A DNA stretch of 64,000 nucleotides, taken from assembly GCA_013141115.1 (NCBI GenBank), contig JABFRP010000002.1, positions 595,649-659,648 on the forward strand. Direction: 5' to 3'. Under the pieces are notes generated by a model that ran no database searches, was not told where the DNA came from, and worked only from the letters and a program-made list of their open reading frames with translations. This stretch comes from Ferruginibacter sp. GTDB taxonomy: Bacteria; Bacteroidota; Bacteroidia; Chitinophagales; Chitinophagaceae. Within the stretch, counting starts at the first letter, position 1. Each line of letters opens with the position of its first letter. Below are positions 7,414 through 16,706 of this stretch, piece by piece. The position numbers and the translations under genes were made by a program.

Positions 7414-9840
7414 ATGAAAAAATATATTGTGCTGCTCATCAGCAGTTTTATTATAGCAGGCATATCTAATGCAAAAAATTATTCTATTACACCCACTCCG
7501 CATAAAATTTCAGTTGTAGTAAAAGGCTCTTTTACGGGTAAAATAACTGATACAAAAACAGGATTTGCAATAACAGGTGCCAGCATCTACATAACAGATA
7601 TTAAATCGGGCACATCGTCAGACAATGCTGGAAATTTTATACTCCGGAACGTACCGGAGGGCAATCATTTAATAGAGGTATCACATATTGGCTACACTAC
7701 TCTTGTAGAAAATGTGATGATCAGTGGTGATACAAAAAAAGATTTTGCATTAAGCGAATCAGTTGTAGAGAACAATGCGGTGATTGTTACTGGCGTAACC
7801 GGTGCCACACAATTAAAAAAAGTTCCTTTTGCTGTAGCTGTTATGCGTAAACAGGATTTTTTTCAAAATACTTCTTCCAATATTATTGAGTCGCTTACAA
7901 AAATTGGCGGCGTTTCCACATTAGCAACAGGGCCAGCCATTTCAAAACCCGTTATAAGAGGATTGGGTTACAACAGAGTGTTAACCATTAATGATGGGGT
8001 ACGGCAGGAAGGACAGCAATGGGGCGATGAGCATGGCATTGAAGTGGATGAAGCCAGTGTAAATAAAATTGAATTACTAAAGGGCCCGGCTTCTATCATT
8101 TATGGCAGCGATGCCATGGCCGGTGTGGTAAATATTATTACTAATGTGCCGGTGCAGAACAATACTATCAAAGCAAATATCTCCAGTAATTTTCAAACCA
8201 ATAATAAATTAAGAACCCTTAATGCTAATATTGGCGGCAATAAAAATGGCTTTAACTGGAATATCTATTCTTCTAACAAAGCTGCCGCAGATTACAAGAA
8301 TAAATACGATGGCAACGTGTACAATTCAAAATTTAAGGAACAAAATGTTGGCGGCTATGCAGGCTACAACGGTAACTGGGGTTACAGCCATTTACTGGTA
8401 AGCAATTTTAATCTAAAGGCTGGTTTAATTGAAGGTGAAAGAGATATTGACGGCTACTTTATTAAACCTGTAGCCGGTGGTGGCGAAACCAGGGCAACCA
8501 ATGCTGATTTTAAAAGTACCACACCGCAGATACCTTACCAGCATATCAGGCATTTTAAAATTGCTACCGATAACAGTATAAAAATTAACAGCAACCGGCT
8601 GGCTTTTAATATTGGCTTTCAACAAAACCAGCGGGAAGAATTTGGCAATATTGATGACTTAAATGAAAGGGCTTTATATTTTGATTTAAAAACCCTTACC
8701 TATACCGCTCAATTTCATTTTGCCGAAAAGAAAGGCTGGAAAACATCTGTTGGTATTAATGGTATGCAACAAAATAATACCAATAAAGGGGTAGAGCAAT
8801 TGATACCAGATTATAGCCTGTTTGATGTGGGCACTTATGTTTATACACAGAAGGTAATAAAAAAAACTACCCTGAGTGCTGGTGTTAGATACGACAGCAG
8901 AAATTTAGACACTAAAAATTTACTGGATGCCGGTAGTATAAAAGCTGCAGCATTTACAAAGTCTTTCTCCAATTTTTCCGGCAGCATTGGCTTAGCATCG
9001 CAGGTAACAGAAAAATTGAATTTAAAGTTTAATGCTGCAAGAGGTTTCAGGGCACCCAGTATTCCGGAGCTGGCAAGCAATGGCGCACACGAAGGCACTA
9101 TCCGCTACGAATATGGCGATGTTAATTTAAAAAGCGAAACCAGTTTACAATTGGATGGCGGATTAGATTATAATGCAGAACACCTTTCCTTTGGTATAAC
9201 TGCATTTTTAAACAATTTTAATAATTTTATCTTTTACAATAAAGTTGAAGCCGCAGCCGGTGGCGACAGCCTGGTGAATGTTAATGGCGATCTGTTAACA
9301 GCTTTTAAGTTCAGTCAGCGTAAAGCTTCGTTAGCGGGGTTTGAAGCTACCGTTGACATTCATCCGCATCCATTGGATTGGTTGCATATTCAAAATACAT
9401 TCTCGTTAGTAAGTGGTAAATTAAAAGAAGCTATTGAAGGCAGTAAAAGTTTACCTTTTATTCCTGCACCAAAGTTGGTAACAGAGTTTAGAGGAGATTT
9501 TAAAAGTTTAAATGCGGTGATCAAAAACTTTTATACTAAAATTGAGCTGGACAATACATTTACACAGAATAATATTTTTACCGCTTACAACACCGAAACA
9601 AAAACATCCGGTTATACTTTATTGAATGCCGGCATTGGAGCAGATTTTTTTAATAAGAAAGAAAAGCAATTGTTTAGCCTGAATTTTAGCGCTATTAATA
9701 TTACAGATGTGGCTTATCAAAATCACCTGAGCCGTTTAAAATATGCAGCAGAAAATGCAGCTACCGGCAGAAATGGTGTTTTTAATATGGGAAGGAATTT
9801 TAGTATTAAATTAAATATACCGCTGAGCTTTACGCTTTAA
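7414..9840 (+). CDS. TonB-dependent outer-membrane receptor, probably for a metal
   Basis: Outer-membrane importer driven by TonB/ExbBD. The 808-aa protein has a signal peptide (1-20) and a carboxypeptidase-regulatory-like domain (about 38-115, GKITDTKTGFAITGASIYI). A TonB-box-like AVIVTG (122-127), a plug domain (about 130-245) and a long beta-barrel follow. The plug contains KPVIRGLGYNRVLTINDG, then GQQWGDEHGIEVDEAS and KGPASIIYGSDAMAGVVNII. The His/Asp-rich plug loop resembles metal receptors of the ZnuD/OprC type rather than SusC sugar receptors. It follows the small Cys/His protein and faces a PepSY gene, and a perfect hairpin ends it. Substrate assignment is inference; an iron chelate is the main alternative. 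Confidence 0.88.
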   Translation: MKKYIVLLISSFIIAGISNAKNYSITPTPHKISVVVKGSFTGKITDTKTGFAITGASIYITDIKSGTSSDNAGNFILRNVPEGNHLIEVSHIGYTTLVENVMISGDTKKDFALSESVVENNAVIVTGVTGATQLKKVPFAVAVMRKQDFFQNTSSNIIESLTKIGGVSTLATGPAISKPVIRGLGYNRVLTINDGVRQEGQQWGDEHGIEVDEASVNKIELLKGPASIIYGSDAMAGVVNIITNVPVQNNTIKANISSNFQTNNKLRTLNANIGGNKNGFNWNIYSSNKAAADYKNKYDGNVYNSKFKEQNVGGYAGYNGNWGYSHLLVSNFNLKAGLIEGERDIDGYFIKPVAGGGETRATNADFKSTTPQIPYQHIRHFKIATDNSIKINSNRLAFNIGFQQNQREEFGNIDDLNERALYFDLKTLTYTAQFHFAEKKGWKTSVGINGMQQNNTNKGVEQLIPDYSLFDVGTYVYTQKVIKKTTLSAGVRYDSRNLDTKNLLDAGSIKAAAFTKSFSNFSGSIGLASQVTEKLNLKFNAARGFRAPSIPELASNGAHEGTIRYEYGDVNLKSETSLQLDGGLDYNAEHLSFGITAFLNNFNNFIFYNKVEAAAGGDSLVNVNGDLLTAFKFSQRKASLAGFEATVDIHPHPLDWLHIQNTFSLVSGKLKEAIEGSKSLPFIPAPKLVTEFRGDFKSLNAVIKNFYTKIELDNTFTQNNIFTAYNTETKTSGYTLLNAGIGADFFNKKEKQLFSLNFSAINITDVAYQNHLSRLKYAAENAATGRNGVFNMGRNFSIKLNIPLSFTL

Positions 9841-9885
9841 TTTGCCCGCAGAAATCGCAGAAGGCGCAGAAAAGAAAACAGTTTG

Positions 9886-9920
9886 TAAACCTGTAAGGTT
9901 TTAAAAATCTTACAGGTTTA
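9886..9920. terminator. Hairpin terminator between convergent TonB receptor and PepSY genes
   Basis: A perfect 12-bp stem (TAAACCTGTAAG at 9886-9897 with its complement at 9909-9920) is followed on the + strand by TTTTCTTCTT. The last three bases are the stop codon of the PepSY gene on the other strand, so the stem is shared. Just before it, 9847-9872 carries a short CGCAGAA iteration. Confidence 0.8.
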
Positions 9921-10985
9921 TTTTCTTCTTCGTTTTACCCAAAGTAAAAAACCTGTAATACTTAATAAAGCAGATGACAGACCAAAGAACGCATAAATTA
10001 TTTTTATGCCTGCACCACCATATTTGCCCATGTGCAGTTGAGAGTTAATGATATCATACCGGTCATCTGCAGATATCTCGTTAATGAACCTTGTTTTGGC
10101 AATGGCACCGCTGCTATCCAAAGCAATTACGTCGGCAAAATTTTTGGAGTGGATAAACGCATTGTAATTATTACTTCCATAAATAGCCGTCTTTCCTTTT
10201 TCGCTTTGTGCAAAATAAATAACATAACCGGTAAAATCAGGATATTGCTTTTGCAAACTGGTATAGGCCGAATCAAAATTAAAAAATAAATTGGGCGAAG
10301 GTTTTATGGTATTTACCCAATCAGAATTCTGATAAAATTCTTTTTTAAAAACATAGCGTTGCATCCAAAAACCTGTAACAGCCATTATCAAATTAAACAG
10401 TAAAGCCCAGGTGCCAATTAATTGGTGCAGATTATTTTTTTTAAAAACAGATTTGCGGAATAACAATACTGCAATTATATTTTTTCGATACAGGATAATA
10501 CCTGTTATAATGCTCAATGCAAAAATGATGGCGAAAAACCCCAACAGCCATTCCCCGGTTTTACCAGCATGAAAGGAATTATGAAAAATAGCAAGCCAGC
10601 TCATAAAATTATGTTGCACATCCTCACTTCCACCTCTTGTTGTTAAAACAGCACCCGTTTGCGGATGCAAAAAAATCTGTAGTGTTTTAGTACCGGCTTT
10701 ATAAGAAGAATCATAAATAAAAAAACTAAATGGTTGCTGTTCGTTTTCGGCCACAGCACAACTACTGATTAACGCATGAGGATATTTACTTTGCATTATT
10801 TTATAACAACTATCTACCGTTATTTTTTTTACTGCTACTTTGGTGGGCAAAATAATGGGTCGCTGAAAAGCATCTATACTATCACGAAAAACCAATATTG
10901 TACCCGATAAAGATAATGCCAGGATAAAAAGCCCGGCAAATAATCCGGTAAAAGAGTGTAAGTTGATCAGCCCTGTGTTTTTCAT
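9918..10985 (-). CDS. PepSY-associated TM domain protein
   Basis: Inner-membrane protein of the PepSY_TM family, often found beside TonB receptors for siderophores or metals and in some cases acting as a periplasmic metal or siderophore reductase. The 355-aa protein has about four membrane segments: near 12-32, 145-165, 188-208 and 330-350. Family landmarks include LHSFTGLFAGLFILALSLSG at the N-terminus, NFMSWLAIFHNSFHAGKTGEW, LHQLIGTWALLFNLIMAVTG and HMGKYGG. Conserved His residues sit next to the helices. It is convergent with the TonB receptor at 7414, so the pair shares a terminator, and context points to the same metal-uptake function. Confidence 0.85.
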   Translation of the reverse strand: MKNTGLINLHSFTGLFAGLFILALSLSGTILVFRDSIDAFQRPIILPTKVAVKKITVDSCYKIMQSKYPHALISSCAVAENEQQPFSFFIYDSSYKAGTKTLQIFLHPQTGAVLTTRGGSEDVQHNFMSWLAIFHNSFHAGKTGEWLLGFFAIIFALSIITGIILYRKNIIAVLLFRKSVFKKNNLHQLIGTWALLFNLIMAVTGFWMQRYVFKKEFYQNSDWVNTIKPSPNLFFNFDSAYTSLQKQYPDFTGYVIYFAQSEKGKTAIYGSNNYNAFIHSKNFADVIALDSSGAIAKTRFINEISADDRYDIINSQLHMGKYGGAGIKIIYAFFGLSSALLSITGFLLWVKRRRK

Positions 10986-11035
10986 TAACTGCTGTTTAAC
11001 CGATTTGATAAGTATCTTGCAATAATACTATTAAA

Positions 11036-11653
11036 ATGAACAGATTTTCAACGATTATATTTTTTTTATTGCTTCAAAGTAATCTGCATGCTCAAAATTT
11101 CGATATTAATTTATTGAAGTCCATCAATAAAAACGAAACCAACTTTAAAAATAAGTATTTAGAATTGAATGCCTCATCTGTAACGGTGCTGAGTGTGGGC
11201 ATTCCTGCAGGTATTGCCATAGCAGGTTTTATTAATCATGATAAAAAATTACAACGGGATGCTTTGTACATGGGCGGTGCGTTTATAGTTACAGGCATCA
11301 TAACTCAGAGCACTAAAAGAATTATTGACCGGCAGCGCCCTTTTGAAAAATATTCTTTCATTATAAAAAGAGATGATGAAAGTGGTGGCTTATCATTTCC
11401 TTCGGGCCATACATCATCTGCATTTTCTACCGCCACTTCTGTAGCATTACGCTACCGCAAATGGTATTTTGTGGCACCCTCTTATTTATTTGCCTCCAGT
11501 GTAGCCTGGGCAAGAATGTACCAGGGTGTGCATTACCCCAGCGATGTTTTTGCAGGCGCTTTAATTGGCACCGGCAGTGCATGGCTGGGATGGAAGGTTC
11601 AAAAATTTATAGAAAAAAAACAGCATAAAGCTATTTCAACAAATAAATTATGA
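11036..11653 (+). CDS. PAP2-family phosphatase
   Basis: Membrane or secreted phosphatidic-acid-phosphatase-type (PAP2) enzyme that hydrolyses lipid phosphates or undecaprenyl pyrophosphate. The three catalytic signatures are complete: KRIIDRQRP (Lys94 to Arg101-Pro102), PSGH (His125) and SSVAWARMYQGVHYPSD (Arg160, His166, Asp170). An N-terminal signal-like segment (MNRFSTIIFFLLLQSNLHA) suggests the catalytic face is periplasmic. The length of 205 aa is normal. It starts 50 bases from the divergent PepSY gene and is followed, 29 bases on, by the DUF2721 gene. The substrate cannot be set from sequence. Confidence 0.88.
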   Translation: MNRFSTIIFFLLLQSNLHAQNFDINLLKSINKNETNFKNKYLELNASSVTVLSVGIPAGIAIAGFINHDKKLQRDALYMGGAFIVTGIITQSTKRIIDRQRPFEKYSFIIKRDDESGGLSFPSGHTSSAFSTATSVALRYRKWYFVAPSYLFASSVAWARMYQGVHYPSDVFAGALIGTGSAWLGWKVQKFIEKKQHKAISTNKL

Positions 11654-11682
11654 CGAGTTAATTTCTGTTGTACATTTATTAC

Positions 11683-12126
11683 ATGATAGAGATAAACATC
11701 AATACACCGGCATTGCTTTTTCCGGCTATTACATTACTTATGCTGGCGTACACCAATCGCTTTTTATCACTGGCCGCACTGGTAAGAAAATTACATGAAG
11801 AATACCAGCGTGGAGAAAAAGAAAGAAATATTCTGTACCAGATACAAAATATCCGCAGCCGCATCAACCTCATCCGTTATATGCAGGGCTTTGGTATCAT
11901 GAGTTTTTTATGCTGTGTATTGTGTATGTATGCCATCTTCAGGGGATGGGCGCCATTATCCCACTGGATATTTGCTGCCAGCCTTATTTTTTTACTGGCA
12001 TCAATTATTTTTTCTTTAATTGAAATTAATAAAAGCACCAAGGCTATAGAGATGGAGTTGAGTGATATTGAGGAGTTAAATAAATCAAATATCTTCTCCG
12101 ATATTTTTAAGAACCCCGAAAGTTAA
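11683..12126 (+). CDS. DUF2721 family membrane protein
   Basis: 147-aa inner-membrane protein of unknown function matching DUF2721. Its pattern is one N-terminal helix (PALLFPAITLLMLAYTNRFL), a charged middle (LVRKLHEEYQRGEKERN) and two more helices near 75-125. A soluble coiled tail ends ELSDIEELNKS. I start at the ATG at 11683 (MIEININ); an upstream TTG at 11668 adds five residues without support. It may be co-transcribed with the PAP2 gene. Its TAA stop interlocks with the stop of the convergent DUF983 gene, a 4-base overlap at 12123-12126. Confidence 0.78.
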   Translation: MIEININTPALLFPAITLLMLAYTNRFLSLAALVRKLHEEYQRGEKERNILYQIQNIRSRINLIRYMQGFGIMSFLCCVLCMYAIFRGWAPLSHWIFAASLIFLLASIIFSLIEINKSTKAIEMELSDIEELNKSNIFSDIFKNPES

Positions 12127-12557
12127 TAGTCAAACTCCTGTGGCTTGTGTTTTTCAAAATCTTCATCGTACCGTACAAAAAAACGGATATAAATAACACG
12201 GCTGATACGCATTAGCCAGGGTTGTATCACTACCAAAAAAAGTATGTTTAAACCCAGCCACCAAAAAATCCGGTTATCTTCTGTTGATACGCCTACCAAA
12301 ACAAACCAGGCAACAAAAGTGGCTACCGAAACTGCAACAGCCAGTGCATAACTCACATAACCAGTACCAAACCAAAAACCATTTTCCAAGTCAAATTTCT
12401 GGTGACATACCGGGCAATTATCGGGCATATCAAATATATGCTTCAGCGAAAGTTGTTTAAAGGGATTACTATCTTTAAACATGGGGCCACGCCGGCAACG
12501 TGGGCACTTCATTGTTAAAATGCTCCAGTGATAATTGGGTTTGGGCTTCTTACTCAT
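12123..12557 (-). CDS. DUF983 family zinc-ribbon membrane protein
   Basis: 144-aa protein of the DUF983 family, common in Bacteroidota and Alphaproteobacteria, function unknown. It has two CxxC pairs (CPRC at 18-21 and CPVC at 48-51) that form a probable zinc ribbon, then two transmembrane helices (about 65-85 and 90-115) and a short basic tail. I start at ATG 12557 (MSKKPKPNYHW) because a TAnnTTTG promoter at 12563-12570 ends five bases before it. An extended reading to 12611 would run through the promoter. It is convergent with the DUF2721 gene. Confidence 0.82.
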   Translation of the reverse strand: MSKKPKPNYHWSILTMKCPRCRRGPMFKDSNPFKQLSLKHIFDMPDNCPVCHQKFDLENGFWFGTGYVSYALAVAVSVATFVAWFVLVGVSTEDNRIFWWLGLNILFLVVIQPWLMRISRVIYIRFFVRYDEDFEKHKPQEFDY

Positions 12558-12562
12558 TGCCG

Positions 12563-12570
12563 CAAAGGTA
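12563..12570 (-). promoter_or_regulatory. TAnnTTTG promoter five bases before the DUF983 start
   Basis: Minus strand TACCTTTG then CGGCA and ATG. It decides the start codon and predicts a leaderless or nearly leaderless mRNA. Confidence 0.65.
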
Positions 12571-12614
12571 AGAAAGTAAAAACTGTGCTGTGTTACAAAA
12601 GTTACATGCAATAC

Positions 12615-12667
12615 AGGGTTGCCAACCTTGTTGACAGCGTTACTTTTTAAAAAAGGTTGGCAACCCT
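12615..12667. repeat. 15-bp perfect inverted repeat downstream of SemiSWEET
   Basis: AGGGTTGCCAACCTT (12615-12629) pairs with its complement at 12653-12667 around a 23-base loop. It lies between the SemiSWEET stop and the DUF983 promoter and may act as a terminator or a REP-like element. Confidence 0.75.
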
Positions 12668-12684
12668 TTTACAAAAATCACACG

Positions 12685-12945
12685 TTACTTAAACTTCCAT
12701 TTAAAATAGATCATGGCAATGATCATAGAAAGCACAATACCATTGGTACCCATAATAGGATAATCATTGATCAAAATACCGTATAACAACCAGAGCGAAA
12801 CATTTAAAAACAAAAAGAATAAAGTAAGAGAAGACAGATCTTTAGCCGACTTTGTTCTCCATATTTTTATTACCTGCGGCAAAAAAGTAATGGTAGAAAC
12901 AAAACCTGCTGCTGTACCAATAAATCCTATTAATGTTAGTGGCAT
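12685..12945 (-). CDS. SemiSWEET sugar transporter (MtN3/PQ-loop family)
   Basis: 86-aa protein with three transmembrane helices, the size and layout of bacterial SemiSWEETs, which dimerise to move sugars across the inner membrane. The PQ motif occurs in TFLPQVIKIWRTKSAKDLS (Pro23-Gln24), followed by SLTLFFLFLNVSLWLLYGI, with the Trp/Asn positions typical of the second and third helices. It lies 9 bases from the end of the ABC exporter gene on the same strand, so the two are probably co-transcribed. Its substrate is unknown. Confidence 0.88.
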   Translation of the reverse strand: MPLTLIGFIGTAAGFVSTITFLPQVIKIWRTKSAKDLSSLTLFFLFLNVSLWLLYGILINDYPIMGTNGIVLSMIIAMIYFKWKFK

Positions 12946-12954
12946 ATTTTTTTA

Positions 12955-14757
12955 TTAAGCAGTAGTTGTTTTTTTTCTTTCACCAATTTGCTGGCGCCAC
13001 ATGGCAAAGTATAATCCTTTATCAGCAAGTAATCCATCATGTGTTCCGGTTTCAACTACTTCTCCTTTTTCTAAAACATAAATTCTGTCGGCATGCATAA
13101 TAGTACTTAACCTATGTGCAATTAAAACAGTGATCTGTTCTTTTTGAGAAGACAGTTCTCTTATAGTATCTGTAATTTCTTCTTCTGTAATAGAGTCCAG
13201 TGCAGATGTGGCTTCATCAAAAATTAATAAATGTGGCTTGCGCAACAATGCACGTGCAATAGATATACGTTGCTTTTCTCCACCAGATAGTTTTAAACCG
13301 CCTTCACCTATCATTGTATCAAGGCCCTTTTCTGCACGTGCTATTAAACCGGTACAGCTTGCTTTTTTTAATACATCGTTCAATTGTTCTTCTGTAGCCG
13401 CAGGATTTACAAACATCAGGTTTTCCCTTATTGTTCCACTAAATAAATTGGTATCCTGTGTAACAAAGCCAATTTGCTTTCTTAAATCATCAAAATGTAT
13501 TTCGGTTTCATCTAAATTATTGTACAATATTTTCCCCTTCTCCGGTCTGTACAAACCTACCAGCAATTTCATTAAGGTAGATTTGCCGCTACCACTGGGT
13601 CCAACAAATGCTATCGTTTCACCAACCTTCACATCAAAGCTAATATCATCAATAGCACGGTGCGATGCGGTTTGGTGCTGAAAAACCACATTCTTAAATG
13701 ACAATGTTTCAATATTACCCAATGCTTTTGGATTAGCAGGTTCCATCTCCGGCGCCTTTTTCATCAGGTTATCAAAATTATTTAATGACGCTTCTGCCTC
13801 TCTGTAAGAAAGCAAGATGTTGCCAATTTCCTGCAATGGCCCAAATACAAAAAACGAAAATATTTGCATTGTTACCAATTGTCCGGCATTCATAGTTCCT
13901 TGAAAAATTAACCACATTAAAATAAACAATATTACCTGACGTAAAGTATTTACCATGGTACCCTGTATAAAACTTATACTGCGTATGCGTTTTACTTTGG
14001 TAAGTTCAAGGCCCAAAATTTTATAAGTATTGGTATTCAATCTTTCTACTTCCTGATGGGTAAGCCCTAAACTTTTTACCAGCTCAATATTGCGTAACGA
14101 TTCTGTGGTAGAACCTGCCAGTGCAGTTGTTTGGCCAACAATGTTTTTTTGTATCAGCTTAATTTTTTTACTGAGTTTGTTGGTGATGAAAGTAAGCACG
14201 AAAATGCCAATTAAATACGCTACAGGAATGCGCCAGTTAATAAAAAGAGCAGCATATACAAAAACAAAAACAACACCAATGATCACTCCAAAAAGAATGT
14301 TGATGAAATTGGTCATGAATTTTTCAACATCGGCCCTTACTTTGGTAAGAATAGATAATGTTTCGCCACTGCGCTGGTCTTCAAATTGCTGGTAAGGCAG
14401 TTTCATAGCATGTTGCAAACCATCGGTAAAAACACGGGCACCAAACTTCTGTATCACCACATTCAAAAAATAATCCTGAAAAGCTTTTGCAATACGACTA
14501 ACCATTGCTACAGAAATAGAAAATATCAACACATACCAAACACCTGGCGCATCCCACGAAAAAGAATTAAAAAACCTATCCCAGCTAAAATTACTTGCAG
14601 GCGGAGTATTTCCACCCTGATGACCGTTGGCCAAATTGATCAGCTTTCCTAATAAAATGGGATCCACCAAAGAAAAACCAATATTTATTGAAGCCATTAA
14701 AAGTGTAAAAGTTACCAGCCATTTATATGGCTTCAGGTAATGCAGTAGTATCTTCAT
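12955..14757 (-). CDS. ABC transporter, fused permease and ATPase (MsbA-like exporter)
   Basis: 600-aa half-transporter expected to work as a homodimer in the inner membrane. Residues 1-325 hold six helices and residues 345-590 the nucleotide-binding domain. Motifs visible: Walker A GPSGSGKS (386-393), Q-loop FVTQDTNLFSG, signature LSGGEKQRISIARALL (from 490), Walker B LLIFDEATSALDS (510-522) and switch His in LIAHRLST. It resembles lipid or drug exporters of the MsbA class; the substrate is unproven. It begins MKILLHYLKPYKW at 14757. The 219 bases upstream carry a GTTTAGA repeat but no gene. Confidence 0.9.
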   Translation of the reverse strand: MKILLHYLKPYKWLVTFTLLMASINIGFSLVDPILLGKLINLANGHQGGNTPPASNFSWDRFFNSFSWDAPGVWYVLIFSISVAMVSRIAKAFQDYFLNVVIQKFGARVFTDGLQHAMKLPYQQFEDQRSGETLSILTKVRADVEKFMTNFINILFGVIIGVVFVFVYAALFINWRIPVAYLIGIFVLTFITNKLSKKIKLIQKNIVGQTTALAGSTTESLRNIELVKSLGLTHQEVERLNTNTYKILGLELTKVKRIRSISFIQGTMVNTLRQVILFILMWLIFQGTMNAGQLVTMQIFSFFVFGPLQEIGNILLSYREAEASLNNFDNLMKKAPEMEPANPKALGNIETLSFKNVVFQHQTASHRAIDDISFDVKVGETIAFVGPSGSGKSTLMKLLVGLYRPEKGKILYNNLDETEIHFDDLRKQIGFVTQDTNLFSGTIRENLMFVNPAATEEQLNDVLKKASCTGLIARAEKGLDTMIGEGGLKLSGGEKQRISIARALLRKPHLLIFDEATSALDSITEEEITDTIRELSSQKEQITVLIAHRLSTIMHADRIYVLEKGEVVETGTHDGLLADKGLYFAMWRQQIGERKKTTTA

Positions 14758-14920
14758 AAATAAAATTTACAGGAATATAAAGTGTTCAGGTGTGCAAATA
14801 TCGTACAACTAAAGCAATACTGGCAAGATGGCAGGGAGGAATGTATAATGGATAATGAGTTAATGGATAATTTTTCCAAATTCGAATGTCATACTAAAGT
14901 TTCAACATCGTTAAGTGCAG

Positions 14921-14973
14921 GTTTAGAAGTTTAGAGGTTTAGGCAGCACAACTAAACTTCTAACCCCCTAAAC
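14921..14973. repeat. GTTTAGA-type palindromic array before the YifB stop
   Basis: GTTTAGAAGTTTAGAGG followed by an imperfect reverse complement (ACTAAACTTCTAACCCCCTA). It ends next to the yifB stop codon and is the same word family as at 3994 and 29667. Confidence 0.6.
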
Positions 14974-14976
14974 CAA

Positions 14977-16521
14977 CTAAGCTCCCCAGCCCTCCCTATC
15001 CAAACTGCGGTACTGAATAGCTTCGGCCAAATGTTCGGGTTTTATATCGGTGCTGGCAGAAAGATCGGCAATAGTGCGGCTAACTTTTAAAATTCTGTCG
15101 TAAGCACGGGCACTAAGATTTAATTTTTCCATCGCCACTTTTAATAAGTTTTGTCCAGCAGTACTGATCACACAAATTTCTTTTAATTGCTTACTGCTCA
15201 TTTGTGCATTAGCGTACACACCTTCACTTTCTTTATAGCGCTCGGCTTGTATCTCTCTTGCCTTAATCACCCTTTCTCTTATCTTATCGCTTTTTTCGTA
15301 TTCCTGTGTGCTCTGCAATTCGCTAAAGGGAACCGGCGTTACTTCCACATGCAAATCAATTCTATCCAGCAATGGCCCCGAGATTTTATTCAAGTATTTT
15401 TGTACAGCACCGGGCGGACAAGTACATTCTTTTTCCGGATGATTAAAAAATCCGCAGGGGCAAGGATTCATTGAAGCAATGAGCATGAATGATGCAGGAA
15501 AATCCAATGCTACTTTTGCTCTTGAAATAGTTACTTTTCTTTCTTCCATCGGCTGGCGCATTACTTCTAAAACCGTTCTTTTAAATTCGGGCAATTCATC
15601 TAAAAATAACACGCCGTTATGTGCTAAAGAAATTTCGCCGGGCTGCGGGTTGCCACCGCCGCCAACTAACGCCACATCGCTAATAGTATGATGCGGCGAA
15701 CGGTAAGGCCGTTTGGATATTAATGTAGCATTCTCTGGTAGTTTACCTGCAACACTATGAATTTTTGTGGTTTCCAATGCTTCCTGTAAACTGAGTGGCG
15801 GTAGTATTGTAGGCAAGCGTTTTGCCAGCATGGTTTTACCTGCACCCGGCGGGCCGATAAGTATGGCATTGTGGCCACCGGCAGCAGCAATCTCCAAAGC
15901 CCGTTTAATATTTTCCTGCCCCTTTACATCACAAAAATCAATATCAAAATCGCTTTGTGCATGGGCAAATTCTTCTCTTGTATTTACTATCGTTGGTTCA
16001 ATGGAATTTTCATTGGCAAAAAAATTGATCACTTCATTTATATGGCCAACACCATACACATTTAAGTTGTTTACCATTGCCGCTTCCCTTGCATTTTGTT
16101 TGGGCACTATCAATCCTTTAAAGCCTTCTTTACGGGCTTGTATGGCAATGGGCAAAGCACCTTTTATGGGGCGAATTTCTCCATCCAAACTCAGCTCTCC
16201 CATTATTACATACTCACTTAATTTTTCAGGATTTTCAATTTGCTCCGTGGCACCCAATGTGCCAATGGCAATGGGCAGATCAAATGCGGTTCCGGTTTTT
16301 CTTATATCGGCCGGTGCCAGGTTTACCACCAGTTTGGTACGTGGCATAAAATAATTATTGCTCTTTATGGCACTCTCCACCCTTTGCAAACTTTCTTTAA
16401 CGGCGCTATCGGGTAAGCCCACAATAAAATAATCTTTGCCCTGGTTATTTACACTTACTTCTACCGTAATGCTTATTGCCTCCACTCCATAAACCGCACT
16501 ACCGAAAGTTTTAACTAACAT
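14977..16521 (-). CDS. YifB/ComM family Mg-chelatase-like AAA ATPase
   Basis: 514-aa cytoplasmic protein of the YifB/ComM family. ComM acts as a hexameric helicase promoting branch migration during natural transformation. It has an N-terminal Lon-substrate-like domain (1-165, starting MLVKTFGSAVYGVEAISITV) and a Walker A in GPPGAGKT (223-230). Walker B lies in GVLFLDELPEF, followed by a Cys-rich insert (CPCGFFNHPEKECTCPPG) and ISGPLLDRIDLHVEV. The C-terminal Mg-chelatase lid ends with SLDREGWGA. The length is normal and all motifs are intact. It is a single gene. The upstream sequence CCTTAATTTC (16539-16552 region) resembles the leaders of atpD and pdhC. Confidence 0.92.
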   Translation of the reverse strand: MLVKTFGSAVYGVEAISITVEVSVNNQGKDYFIVGLPDSAVKESLQRVESAIKSNNYFMPRTKLVVNLAPADIRKTGTAFDLPIAIGTLGATEQIENPEKLSEYVIMGELSLDGEIRPIKGALPIAIQARKEGFKGLIVPKQNAREAAMVNNLNVYGVGHINEVINFFANENSIEPTIVNTREEFAHAQSDFDIDFCDVKGQENIKRALEIAAAGGHNAILIGPPGAGKTMLAKRLPTILPPLSLQEALETTKIHSVAGKLPENATLISKRPYRSPHHTISDVALVGGGGNPQPGEISLAHNGVLFLDELPEFKRTVLEVMRQPMEERKVTISRAKVALDFPASFMLIASMNPCPCGFFNHPEKECTCPPGAVQKYLNKISGPLLDRIDLHVEVTPVPFSELQSTQEYEKSDKIRERVIKAREIQAERYKESEGVYANAQMSSKQLKEICVISTAGQNLLKVAMEKLNLSARAYDRILKVSRTIADLSASTDIKPEHLAEAIQYRSLDREGWGA

Positions 16522-16706
16522 ATCTTAATTTAATTAAAACTGAAATTAAGGAAAATTTGGGGCTGTAAGCAGTAAGCAAAAAATAAACTTGGGTCCCGGC
16601 TTTACGCTGCAATCTTTTATTCGTTCCTCACAAAAGAATTTACGCTGCAATCCGGCAGCCTTTGAGCAGGATACCTTTATTCAACTCTATTGAAGTTATT
16701 CAGGGG

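Noticed and set aside
15767-16354. 195-codon + strand frame opposite yifB
   Set aside because: It is antisense to strongly conserved YifB codons and has no independent features.
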